DNA from: Pseudomonadota bacterium
Lineage (GTDB): Bacteria; Pseudomonadota; Alphaproteobacteria; Rhizobiales; Xanthobacteraceae
NCBI GenBank assembly: GCA_023404705.1
Contig: JAEYAU010000002.1
Span: 1-48,299 of the forward strand
Direction of reading: 5' to 3'
Length of the DNA stretch: 48,299 nucleotides
The notes under the pieces were generated by a model that searched no databases, was not told the DNA's origin, and worked only from the letters and a program-made list of their open reading frames with translations. This document shows, one piece after another, positions 17,304 through 26,040 of this stretch. The stretch's first letter is position 1; the number at the start of each line of letters is the position of its first letter. A program made the position numbers and the translations under genes.

Positions 17304-19061
17304 TCAGGCCACGTCAGAGAATTCGGTGATGGTCGCCGCGCCTTCCATCACGGCGCTGGCGAGCCCGACGGCCTGAACCGCGAGGTTCTCGGCGAAGAAG
17401 CGCGCGAGCGCGACGCGCTCGGCCGCATGGGCGCCGAGACGGCGCGCCGCGAGCGCCTCCTCGGCGAGCGCGCAGCCGCCGGACGCGTAGGCGAACAGCC
17501 GGAGATAGGGCGTGGCGCCGGCGAGCGCCTCGTCGCTGTCACGTCGCTCGAGCAGCCAGGCGGTGGCGCGGTAGACGCAGTAGATCGCCTCGGCGAGGCG
17601 CTGCGCGGTCTGGCCGAAGGCCGGATCGTTCACGGCCGCGACCTTGTCGGCGGTCGCCTTCAGCTCGTCCAGATAGGCCTTCACGACCATGCCGCCGCCG
17701 AGAGGCAGCTTGCGGGTGACGAGATCGATCGCCTGAATGCCGTTGGTGCCTTCGTAGATCGCGGCGATGCGGGCGTCGCGATAGTGCTGGGCGGCGCCGG
17801 TCTCCTCGACATAGCCCATGCCGCCATGCACCTGCACGCCGAGGGAGGCGACCTCGATGCCGATGTCGGTCGAATAGGCCTTGGCGATGGGAGTGAGCAG
17901 CGAGGCGCGCTCGTAGGCGGCCTTGCGCGCGGCCTCGTCGGGCGCGCGATGCGAGCGGTCGATGGCGACGCCGGTCGCATAGCAGAGCGCGCGCGAGGAA
18001 CGCGTGAGCGCGCGCATGGTGAGCAGCATGCGGCGCACGTCGGGATGCGCGATGATCGGGCTGGTGTCCTTCGCGCCGGCGGCCTTGCCCTGCTTGCGCT
18101 CGCGCGCATAGGCGAGCGCCTGCTGGGTGGCGCGTTCGGCGATCGCCACGCCCTGCAGTCCGACCGCGAGGCGGGCGTTGTTCATCATCGTGAACATGCA
18201 GGCGAGGCCGCGGTTCTCTTCGCCGATCAGCCAGCCGGTGGCGCCGCCATTGTCGCCGAACACCATGGTGCAGGTCGGCGAGCCGTGAATGCCGAGCTTG
18301 TGCTCGACCGAGTGGCAGCGCACGTCGTTGCGCGCGCCGAGCGAGCCGTCCGGGTTGACCAGAAATTTCGGCACCAGGAACAGCGAGATGCCGCGCGTGC
18401 CGGGCGGCGCATCGGGCAGGCGCGCCAGCACGAGATGCACGATGTTGTCGGTGAGATCGTGCTCGCCATAGGTGATGAAGATCTTCTGGCCCGTGATGCG
18501 ATAGCTGCCGTCCCCGGCGCGCTCGGCCTTGGTGCGCAGCAGCGCCAGGTCGGAGCCGGCCTGCGGCTCCGTGAGCTGCATCGACGCGGTCCACTCGCCC
18601 GAGATCATCTTGGCGAGATAGGTCTGCTTCAGCTCCGGCGCCCCGTGCGCGGCGAGCGCCTCGGTCGCGCCCATGGTGAGCACCGGGCCGATGCCGAAGG
18701 CCATGGAGGCGGCGTTCCACATCTCGATGCAGGCGGCGTTGAGCGCGTGCGGCAGGCCCTGGCCGCCGAACTCCGCGCTGGCCGCGAGCCCGTTCCAGCC
18801 GCCGGCCGTCCAGGCGTCGTAGGCGGACTTCCAGCCGGGCGGCATGGTCACCTTGCCGTTCTCCAGCGGCGTGCCGTGCTCGTCGCCGATCACGTTGAGC
18901 GGCGCGATCACGTCGGAAGCGAACTTGCCGGCCTCCTCGAGCACGGCGTCGACGAGGTCCTCGCCGAGATCGGGAAACAGGCCCTCCTCGATGGCGCGGC
19001 TGAGGCCTGCGGCGTGCTTGAGGGTGAACGCGATGTCGGCGACGGGCGCCCGGTAAGTCAT
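17304..19061 (-). CDS. Acyl-CoA dehydrogenase, large DmdC-like type with C-terminal extension
   Basis: A 585-residue flavoprotein, longer than the usual 380-400 because of an extra N-terminal segment and a C-terminal helical domain, as in DmdC-type (3-methylmercaptopropionyl-CoA) dehydrogenases. The FAD/acyl-binding stretch MQLTEPQAGSDLALLRTKA is clear, and AAIYEGTNGIQAIDL carries the expected catalytic Glu. It oxidises acyl-CoA to enoyl-CoA and passes electrons to ETF. The ATG at 19061 (MTYRAPVADIAFTLKHAAG) is right: the frame stays open for another 1.1 kb upstream, but that part is only antisense to the Sua5 gene. Cotranscribed with the enoyl-CoA hydratase. Real substrate unknown. Confidence 0.92.
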   Translation of the reverse strand: MTYRAPVADIAFTLKHAAGLSRAIEEGLFPDLGEDLVDAVLEEAGKFASDVIAPLNVIGDEHGTPLENGKVTMPPGWKSAYDAWTAGGWNGLAASAEFGGQGLPHALNAACIEMWNAASMAFGIGPVLTMGATEALAAHGAPELKQTYLAKMISGEWTASMQLTEPQAGSDLALLRTKAERAGDGSYRITGQKIFITYGEHDLTDNIVHLVLARLPDAPPGTRGISLFLVPKFLVNPDGSLGARNDVRCHSVEHKLGIHGSPTCTMVFGDNGGATGWLIGEENRGLACMFTMMNNARLAVGLQGVAIAERATQQALAYARERKQGKAAGAKDTSPIIAHPDVRRMLLTMRALTRSSRALCYATGVAIDRSHRAPDEAARKAAYERASLLTPIAKAYSTDIGIEVASLGVQVHGGMGYVEETGAAQHYRDARIAAIYEGTNGIQAIDLVTRKLPLGGGMVVKAYLDELKATADKVAAVNDPAFGQTAQRLAEAIYCVYRATAWLLERRDSDEALAGATPYLRLFAYASGGCALAEEALAARRLGAHAAERVALARFFAENLAVQAVGLASAVMEGAATITEFSDVA

Positions 19062-19112
19062 GTTAAATCCTTCGGATAGGCACGCCTTGACGGCCCGAAG
19101 CCGGTGGCGCAA

Positions 19113-20144
19113 ATGGCCCAGGCAATCTACCTGCCTGTTCGATACGGTGAAAGAGTGGACGTTCCGGTCGTCACGCGCGTCATCCCGGCGGATTCGGGGA
19201 GCGAGGCCGCCGCGCGCGCGCTGGCGGCGGGCGGGCTCGTGGCGTTTCCGACCGAGACCGTCTACGGCCTCGGCGCCGACGCGACCAATGGCAATGCCGT
19301 GGCGCGGCTCTATGCCGCGAAAGGCCGGCCCTCGTTCAACCCGCTGATCGCCCATGTCGCGAACCTCGACGCGGCGCGCGCGCTCGCTGAGTTCGACCAG
19401 CCGGCGTTGCGGCTCGCGGCCTCGTTCTGGCCCGGCCCGCTGACGCTGGTGCTGCCGAAGAGCAAGGATTGCCCGGTGCACGATCTCGCCACCGCCGGGC
19501 TCGACACGATCGCGATCCGCATTCCGGATCATCCGGTCGCGCATGCGATCCTGGAGCATCTCAAGCGCCCGATCGTGGCGCCCTCGGCGAACCGCTCGGG
19601 CCATGTCTCGCCGACCACCGCCGCGCATGTGCATGCGGATCTCGACGGGCGCATCGACCTGATCGTCGACGGCGGACCGACGCAGGTCGGCGTGGAATCC
19701 ACCATCGTCGCCTGCTTCGGCGAGCCCGTGCTGCTGCGGCCGGGCGGCGTGCCACGCGAGGCGATCGCGCGCGTGCTCGGCCACGATCTGCCCGACATCG
19801 CGCAGGCGCATCGCCCGGTCGACGATGCGCCGGTGTCGCCCGGCCTCCTCGCCTCGCATTACGCGCCGCGCGCGCGCATGCGCCTCGATGCGCTTGCCGT
19901 GCAGCCTGGCGAGGCGCTGCTCTGCTTCGGCCCGGCGCGGCCGACCGGCGCCGAGACCGCGCAGGCGACGCTGAACCTGTCGCAGACCGGCGACCTCATC
20001 GAGGCCGCCGCCAACCTGTTCGCGCATCTGCGCGCGCTCGATGCGTCCGGCGCGTCGCGCATCGCGGTGATGCCGGTGCCGCGCGAAGGATTGGGCGAGG
20101 CGATCAATGATCGTCTCGCAAGAGCGGCGGCGCCGCGATCGTAG
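19113..20144 (+). CDS. L-threonylcarbamoyladenylate synthase (Sua5/YrdC/YciO type)
   Basis: A 343-residue protein that makes threonylcarbamoyl-AMP from Thr, bicarbonate and ATP for t6A37 tRNA modification. The YrdC domain occupies about residues 30-215 (GGLVAFPTETVYGLGADA, KGRPSFNPL, PSANRSGHVSPT) and a C-terminal Sua5 domain follows after a linker (SPGLLASHYAPRARMRLD). The two-domain length marks it as Sua5 rather than short TsaC. Start is uncertain: ATG at 19113, or GTG at 19155 (VDVPVVTRVIPAD), which would give 329 residues and more space from the divergent acyl-CoA dehydrogenase gene. Its stop codon TAG is inside the first bases of repeat C1. Confidence 0.9.
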   Translation: MAQAIYLPVRYGERVDVPVVTRVIPADSGSEAAARALAAGGLVAFPTETVYGLGADATNGNAVARLYAAKGRPSFNPLIAHVANLDAARALAEFDQPALRLAASFWPGPLTLVLPKSKDCPVHDLATAGLDTIAIRIPDHPVAHAILEHLKRPIVAPSANRSGHVSPTTAAHVHADLDGRIDLIVDGGPTQVGVESTIVACFGEPVLLRPGGVPREAIARVLGHDLPDIAQAHRPVDDAPVSPGLLASHYAPRARMRLDALAVQPGEALLCFGPARPTGAETAQATLNLSQTGDLIEAAANLFAHLRALDASGASRIAVMPVPREGLGEAINDRLARAAAPRS

Positions 20145-20290
20145 GGTGTGCTCGGCGCGCCGCGGCGCTGCGCACATTCACGGAGCGTGATCGCGCCGAG
20201 CGCACGCGTACGGCGACTCAGCACGCGTGCGCTCGGCGGATCGAGCTCTGAGTGCATCGCGGGCTTCCGGGCCGCCGAGCACACCCTACG
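20141..20290. repeat. Intergenic repeat, family C, copy 1
   Basis: Bounded by GTAGGGTGTGCTC and GAGCACACCCTACG, about 13-base inverted ends, with an internal GAGCGCACGCGT and GCGTGCGCTCGGCGGATC shared with copy 2 (23547-23681). Unlike families A and B it lies between co-oriented genes (sua5 and the FAD oxidoreductase). The sua5 stop codon TAG is part of the left end. The middle section is not conserved between copies. Confidence 0.85.
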
Positions 20291-20366
20291 AAGAAAACGC
20301 CTTCGGCTCCGCGACGCTTTTGCGTCCGGAGGCTTGCGGCTTCGGCGTCGTTCCCCCGAGGGGGAT

Positions 20367-20498
20367 GGAGCACCGAGAGGCGCCAGCCCGCCAGCGGGCG
20401 GGCTTACGTCCCGGATCGCCGGGACGTTAGGGCGGGACAGCGGCCCCGCCCGGGGTCCCGGGCGCTCGACCGGGACCCCCTGCGCCTCTCGGCGCTCC
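20367..20498. other. Nested inverted-repeat element: outer 17-base stem enclosing four hairpins
   Basis: Outer arms 20367-20383 (GGAGCACCGAGAGGCGC) and 20482-20498 (GCGCCTCTCGGCGCTCC) pair over 17 positions with one mismatch that becomes G-U if the minus strand is transcribed. Inside are four separate hairpins in a row: 20385-20404 (AGCCCG/CGGGCT), 20406-20427 (ACGTCCCGG/CCGGGACGT, perfect 9 bp, loop ATCG), 20430-20451 (GGGCGGG/CCCGCCC) and 20452-20479 (GGGGTCCCGG/CCGGGACCCC, perfect 10 bp). The total architecture is a five-way junction. No protein-like frame crosses it. It may be a structured RNA or a mobile palindromic element; function unknown. Confidence 0.7.
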
Positions 20499-20535
20499 AA
20501 CACGGCGCGTCCGCTGATCAGCCGGACAGGGCCGT

Positions 20536-20582
20536 CTCCTGCTCCGTCGCGACGATACCGGTGACGCCCTCGCGAGCAGGAG
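20536..20582. repeat. Inverted repeat, 9-base arms, in the non-coding block
   Basis: CTCCTGCTC (20536-20544) pairs with GAGCAGGAG (20574-20582) around a 29-base loop, shortly downstream of the nested element at 20367-20498. It may be part of the same composite element. The surrounding block from 20291 to 20852 contains no open frame that looks like a protein; bases 20583-20672 and 20761-20852 show nothing recognisable apart from the start of the next gene. Confidence 0.5.
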
Positions 20583-20672
20583 TGAGAGGAGTATGCACAA
20601 ACTGCGCGCGCGCGCAAGAGCTGTTTCTGAAAAGCGGAAGTTATCTTTTCGCGACCCTGCGTCGCACTCCAC

Positions 20673-20760
20673 GTCATGCCCGGCCTTGTGCGGGCATCCA
20701 CGTCTTCTCCTGCTTGAATCGCCGCAAGGCGTGGATGGCTGGGACAAGCCCGGCCATGAC
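20673..20760. repeat. Palindromic intergenic repeat, family D (GTCATGCCCGGC type)
   Basis: Starts GTCATGCCCGGCCTTGTGC and ends GACAAGCCCGGCCATGAC, an imperfect palindrome; internal GCATCCACGTCTT and AGGCGTGGATGGC continue the stem. From memory, elements of this form (GTCATGCCCGGC...GCCGGGCATGAC) are very frequent between genes in Rhodopseudomonas, Nitrobacter and Bradyrhizobium. Single copy in this window, upstream of the FAD oxidoreductase gene. Confidence 0.8.
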
Positions 20761-20852
20761 GGTGTGACAAGGCTACGGTGCGCGTTGGAACCGGAGTGTG
20801 CAGCCCGCGCTCCGGATGATATCTAGATGCTGGAAATCGTATCGAGGTCTCT

Positions 20853-22277
<1,425 letters not shown>

Positions 22278-22310
22278 ACGGAGCTAATTGGAACGACAAG
22301 GAGATGTGCC

Positions 22311-22637
22311 GTGACCGAGCATCCGCGCATCGCCCTCGATCCCGGTGTCATGGGTGGCAAGCCGGTGATCCGCGGCACGCGCGTCACCGTCGAGTTGACC
22401 GTCGGCCTGCTCACCCAAGGTTGGAGCGAGCAAGAGGTGCTGGGAGCCTACCCGCATCTCGTGCGCGACGACATTCTCGCGTGCCTCGCCTACGCGGGAC
22501 ATGGCGCGGATACAGTCGCGCGGTCGAGCGGTAGGATTTCCGACGTCTTCGGCTTGTTATCGAATGAGAACACATCGTCGCTCTCGATTGAGGAGATGAA
22601 CGAGCTCGCGGCCCGAGGCTGGGCCGGTAAGCGATGA
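22311..22637 (+). CDS. DUF433 domain protein (antitoxin-like)
   Basis: A 108-residue protein with a DUF433 domain over residues 5-65 (RIALDPGVMGGKPVIRGTRV; LTQGWSEQEVLGAYPHL), a winged-helix-like DNA-binding domain often found in VapB-like antitoxins paired with DUF5615/Mut7-C-type PIN toxins. No such toxin follows. Instead the stop overlaps the PhzF start by four bases (ATGA). The extension after residue 70 (GRISDVFGLLSNENTSSLSI) is unusual for the family. The GTG start at 22311 is supported by AAGGAG seven bases upstream; the ATG at 22304 is out of frame. Either an orphan antitoxin or a regulator coupled to phzF. Confidence 0.8.
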   Translation: MTEHPRIALDPGVMGGKPVIRGTRVTVELTVGLLTQGWSEQEVLGAYPHLVRDDILACLAYAGHGADTVARSSGRISDVFGLLSNENTSSLSIEEMNELAARGWAGKR

Positions 22638-23527
22638 GCAGAACAATCTCCTTTCACTTCGTCGACGTGTTCGCGATCGAGCCGCTCACCGGCAATCCGC
22701 TGCCGGTGGTGGACGGCGGCGAGCTGCCGGTCCCGCTGATGCGGCGCATCGCGCGCGAGTTCAATCAGCCCGAGACCACCTTCGTGATGCGGTCGGCGCG
22801 GGACGATGCCGACTGGAAGCTGCGCTCGTTCACGGCGAAAGGCGTCGAGGTGTTCGGTCCGGGCGGGCACAACTCGCTCGGCGCCTGGTGGTGGCTCGCG
22901 GTCGCGGGGCGGCTCGACCTCGTCGAGGGCGCGACGGTGCTGCGGCAGGAGATCGGCGAGAACAGCTATCCGGTCACGATCTGGCAGAGCGGCGGCGCGC
23001 TCGACCGCATCGTGATGACGCAAGGCGCGCCCGTGTGGGGCCGGCAGCTCACCGATGTGGGCGCGCTCGCCGAGTCGCTCGGGCTGACCGTGAGCGACAT
23101 CGCGGTGAGCACCGTGCCGTGCCAAGTGGTCTCGACCGGCGCCGCGCATCTGATGGTGCCGATCCGCGATCGCGACGTCGTCAACCGGATCGCGCCGGAC
23201 GCCGCGAAGCTCGCTGCCCTGCTCGAAGCCGCCGACGGCGAAGGCTGCTACGTGTTCTCGCTCGATCCGCGGCTGCCCGGCACCGTCGCCTATGCGCGCT
23301 TCTTCGGCCCGCGCGTCGGCATCCCCGAGGACCCCGCGACCGGCACCGCCGCCGGCCCGCTCGCCGCGCATCTTGTGCGGCACGGCAAGGCGAAGGGCGG
23401 CATGCTCCGCATCGAACAGGGCACGGCCTTCGGGCGCACCAGCATCATCACGGCCGAGGTCGACGGGGATACGGTGAGCATCGCGGGGCGTGGGCTCGTG
23501 GTGGCGAGCGGGGAGCTGTTCGTGTAG
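22634..23527 (+). CDS. PhzF family isomerase/epimerase-like protein
   Basis: A 297-residue protein of the PhzF/diaminopimelate-epimerase fold. Seen: VDVFAIEPLTGNPLPVV, the catalytic Glu47 in FNQPETTFV, FGPGGHNSLGAWWWLA and PEDPATGTAAGPLAAHL, all standard. PhzF of phenazine producers isomerises a dihydro-hydroxyanthranilate, but most homologues outside phenazine clusters, as here, have unknown substrates. No other phenazine gene is present. The start overlaps the DUF433 stop by four bases, so the two are translationally coupled. A family C repeat follows 20 bases after the stop. Confidence 0.9.
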   Translation: MSRTISFHFVDVFAIEPLTGNPLPVVDGGELPVPLMRRIAREFNQPETTFVMRSARDDADWKLRSFTAKGVEVFGPGGHNSLGAWWWLAVAGRLDLVEGATVLRQEIGENSYPVTIWQSGGALDRIVMTQGAPVWGRQLTDVGALAESLGLTVSDIAVSTVPCQVVSTGAAHLMVPIRDRDVVNRIAPDAAKLAALLEAADGEGCYVFSLDPRLPGTVAYARFFGPRVGIPEDPATGTAAGPLAAHLVRHGKAKGGMLRIEQGTAFGRTSIITAEVDGDTVSIAGRGLVVASGELFV

Positions 23528-23546
23528 GCGGCGTCTTGGCGCGATT

Positions 23547-23681
23547 GTAGGGTGTGCTCAGCGCGCCCGATGTGATTCAGTCGGGTAATGACTTCGATCG
23601 CGCTGAGCGCACGCGTGCGCTCGGCGGATCAAATGTTCACGAATTCAATCGCGACGCTCGGGCCGCCGAGCACACCCTACG
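23547..23681. repeat. Intergenic repeat, family C, copy 2
   Basis: Starts GTAGGGTGTGCTC, ends GAGCACACCCTACG, and contains GAGCGCACGCGTGCGCTCGG (a GC-rich near-palindrome), matching copy 1 at 20141-20290. It lies between co-oriented phzF and the acetyltransferase gene; the latter's ATG is only nine bases after the element, so the right end may supply its translation-initiation context. Confidence 0.85.
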
Positions 23682-23689
23682 GGCACCGC

Positions 23690-24136
23690 ATGGACAAGCC
23701 GAACACTGCCTCTATCGCCGAGATCACCGACGCCGACGTCCCGGCCGTGATCGCGCTCTGGCAGCGCTGCGAGCTCACCCGCCCCTGGAACGATCCCGCT
23801 TCAGACATCGCCTTCGCGCGCCGCGGCGAGAACTCCACCATCCTGGTCGCGCGCCTCGACGGCGCCGTCGTCGCCACCGCCATGGTCGGCCACGACGGCC
23901 ACCGCGGCTGGGTCTACTACGTCGCGGTCGAGCCCGACCGCCGAGGCACCGGCCTCGGCCGCACCATCATGATGGCCGCCGAAGACTGGCTGCGCAGGCG
24001 CGGCGTCCTGAAGGTGATGCTGATGGTCCGCCCCGAGAACACCAAGGTGCAGGCCTTCTACGAGACGTTGGACTACGAGGAAGAGGAGCGCGTGATCTTC
24101 GCGAAGTGGCTGGATGGAAGGGAGAGGATGGCGTAG
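23690..24136 (+). CDS. ypeA: GNAT family acetyltransferase, YpeA-like
   Basis: A 148-residue GNAT N-acetyltransferase. CELTRPWNDPASDI, VGHDGHRGWVYYVAVEPDRRGTG (split: acetyl-CoA-binding RRGTGLG) and YETLDYEEEERV match the E. coli YpeA family closely in order and spacing. Acceptor substrate unknown. ATG at 23690 begins the conserved part; an upstream in-frame ATG at 23588 lies inside repeat C2 and would add a non-conserved leader, so it is rejected. No obvious Shine-Dalgarno precedes it. Confidence 0.85.
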   Translation: MDKPNTASIAEITDADVPAVIALWQRCELTRPWNDPASDIAFARRGENSTILVARLDGAVVATAMVGHDGHRGWVYYVAVEPDRRGTGLGRTIMMAAEDWLRRRGVLKVMLMVRPENTKVQAFYETLDYEEEERVIFAKWLDGRERMA

Positions 24137-24237
24137 GGCTACGCTCGATTCTTGCGATCAGTTGGCTGCAGCGCCTTCTCAGAACGACCGGCACATCTAT
24201 CTCTTGAAATCACTAAGACACAGCCCGGAGCCACATG

Positions 24238-24489
24238 ATGGCGAAGCTCGATGACGCTCGCGTTGATGCAATCTACGAGAAGCTCACGGGCAGCAAGCCC
24301 GTAAGAGGCGCGTGGGATGTTCGGAAGCGCAACCTCGCGCAGAAGATCGTCTATATCGACGAAGCTTGTAAGTCTGTCCTTGCAGCCATCCACGACATCG
24401 AGCACGCGCCGCCAGGTGCTGACATGGAGGCATTGGAAGCCGCGCTGCGGACGGAATTCAAGTTCTTGGACACGCTCCAAGACTATTGA
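24238..24489 (+). CDS. Small hypothetical protein in a lower-GC patch
   Basis: An 83-residue, mostly helical, charged protein (MAKLDDARVDAIYEKLTGSK ... TEFKFLDTLQDY) without signal peptide or recognisable family. GGAG lies seven bases before this ATG (four before an adjacent ATG at 24235), supporting translation. Codon use and base composition from 24140 to 24550 are less GC-rich than the neighbours, which hints at recent acquisition. It converges on the LtrA gene. Confidence 0.55.
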   Translation: MAKLDDARVDAIYEKLTGSKPVRGAWDVRKRNLAQKIVYIDEACKSVLAAIHDIEHAPPGADMEALEAALRTEFKFLDTLQDY

Positions 24490-24550
24490 CGGACGAGTGG
24501 CGTCGGAACGAGCGCATCATCATTAGGGCTGGGCTCCCGGTAAGGGTGTA

Positions 24551-25828
24551 TCAAGTTACACGCGTACTCCTGCACTCAGCGCCGCCCCCCTCCCCCGCGA
24601 GCGCCTTCGCCTGATGGCGATGCCCCCGAGCCTCGTAGCCGATGACCGTGACGGCCGGCGCAAACATCAGGACGACCAGGCACACCGCCATACTCACGCC
24701 CACGAGCGCGGCGGCCACCGCCAGCGCGGCCACCCCCGCCGTCCCGCTCAGCAGCCAGATGTGGAACGGGTCGAAGCGGCGGACGAGATAAGCGTAGATC
24801 GCGTAGATCATCGCGAGATAGACGCCGACCGGGAGCGCGACGCTGAGCACGGTAGCGAGCGGGCCGATATGGGCCTTGCCCTCGATGAAGAGCGCTGCGA
24901 CGTGGAGGCCGGCGCCGGTGGCGACGATGGCGGCGATGATGAGGAACTGGCTGTAGCCCCAGACGAAGGAGCGCTCGCGGTGCTGGCTCAGCACGCGCGC
25001 GGACGGGAGGATGTAGTAGGTCCACCACATGCCGAAGGTGAGCCCGGTGCCCGCGACGGCGACCAGCGCGGCGTCGAGGGTCCAGCCCTGGCGCTGCACC
25101 ACGGCCGAGAGCGTCGCGACGGTGCCGACCACGCCTTCGCCGAGCGCGATGATGGCGAGCAGGCCATAGCGCTCGACGATGTGATGGGCGTGCCAGGGCG
25201 TGCCGCCGTCGCGGCGCTCGGCGATGATGGGGCCGGCCATCTCGACGAGAATGAGCGCCGCGCCGAGCAGGAAGCTCGTGCCGACCGAGAAGTCGAAGGC
25301 GATCTGCGCGATCCAGCCGAGCTGGGCGAGCGAGATCGCGACCGCATAGGTGAGGCAGGCGCGGCGGCGCGCGGGATCCTGCCGCGCGGCGCGCAGCCAC
25401 TGGAAGACCATGGCGACGCGCATGATCACATAGCCGAGGACCATGATCGAATTGTCGACCGGCAGGTGCTGCTCGATCGACCGGAACATGCGCGGCAGAC
25501 CGACGGCGAGCACCAGCACGCCGGTCATCTGCACCATGGTCGTGACGCGGAAGATCCAGTCGTCGGTGTCGTAGGCCGAGGCGAACCAGGAGAAATTGAT
25601 CCAGGCCCACCAGATCGCGAAGCTCGCGAAGCCGAAGCCGATCAGGCCGGCCGCGATGTGGCCCTCCGCGACCTGATGCGCGAACTGCGAGGCCACGCTG
25701 CCGAAGCCGATGACGAAGGTGAGGTCGAACAGCAGCTCGAGCAGCGTCGCGGCGCGGTGCGCCTCGTGCGGATCGCGCCCGCCCATGCGCCGGGTGTGAT
25801 GATGGAGCGTCTCGGAGCCGGTGTTCAT
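24551..25828 (-). CDS. Low temperature requirement protein A (LtrA) family membrane protein
   Basis: A 425-residue polytopic membrane protein with about twelve hydrophobic segments. ATLLELLFDLTFVIGFGS near the N-terminus, WWAWINFSWFASAYDTDDW, and RYGLLAIIALGEGVV are signature stretches of the bacterial LtrA family, named from a Listeria gene needed for growth at low temperature; molecular activity is unknown. Starts at ATG 25828. Monocistronic as seen, divergent from the patatin gene across 212 bases in which I see no clear promoter or repeat. Confidence 0.9.
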   Translation of the reverse strand: MNTGSETLHHHTRRMGGRDPHEAHRAATLLELLFDLTFVIGFGSVASQFAHQVAEGHIAAGLIGFGFASFAIWWAWINFSWFASAYDTDDWIFRVTTMVQMTGVLVLAVGLPRMFRSIEQHLPVDNSIMVLGYVIMRVAMVFQWLRAARQDPARRRACLTYAVAISLAQLGWIAQIAFDFSVGTSFLLGAALILVEMAGPIIAERRDGGTPWHAHHIVERYGLLAIIALGEGVVGTVATLSAVVQRQGWTLDAALVAVAGTGLTFGMWWTYYILPSARVLSQHRERSFVWGYSQFLIIAAIVATGAGLHVAALFIEGKAHIGPLATVLSVALPVGVYLAMIYAIYAYLVRRFDPFHIWLLSGTAGVAALAVAAALVGVSMAVCLVVLMFAPAVTVIGYEARGHRHQAKALAGEGGGAECRSTRVT

Positions 25829-26040
25829 GAAGGGTCCTTAACTCTCTTGCGGTGAGACGGGCGGCAACGCGCCCGACCCATGCGCAGCGCGGGCGCGATC
25901 TTCGGCCAGGCGACACGCGGCCGCAACTGATCGCCCCGGCGCACAAATGCGTGAGGCGACATTCGCGCGAGACGGGCGAAGTGCCACAATCAGAGCCCGT
26001 CGCATTCGCGCCTGATCGGTCTCAACTCCCGGAGCCCGCC

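Noticed and set aside
17304..20177. A continuous 957-codon minus-strand frame covering the acyl-CoA dehydrogenase and 1.1 kb upstream
   Set aside because: The upstream part is antisense to the sua5 gene, Arg/Ala-rich and without family similarity; the conserved start is at 19061.
20148..20767. Several overlapping plus-strand frames across the repeat block
   Set aside because: They merely translate inverted repeats (families C, D and the nested element) and lack ribosome sites and conserved motifs.
22311..23527. Classical toxin-antitoxin pair
   Set aside because: The downstream gene is a complete PhzF enzyme, not a PIN or RNase toxin.
22634..23527. Phenazine biosynthesis locus
   Set aside because: Only a PhzF-fold protein is present; no PhzA/B/D/E/G genes. 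Most PhzF homologues are unrelated to phenazines.
24614..25855. 413-codon plus-strand frame opposite the LtrA gene
   Set aside because: Antisense shadow rich in Arg, Asp, Glu and His; LtrA on the minus strand has a proper membrane topology.
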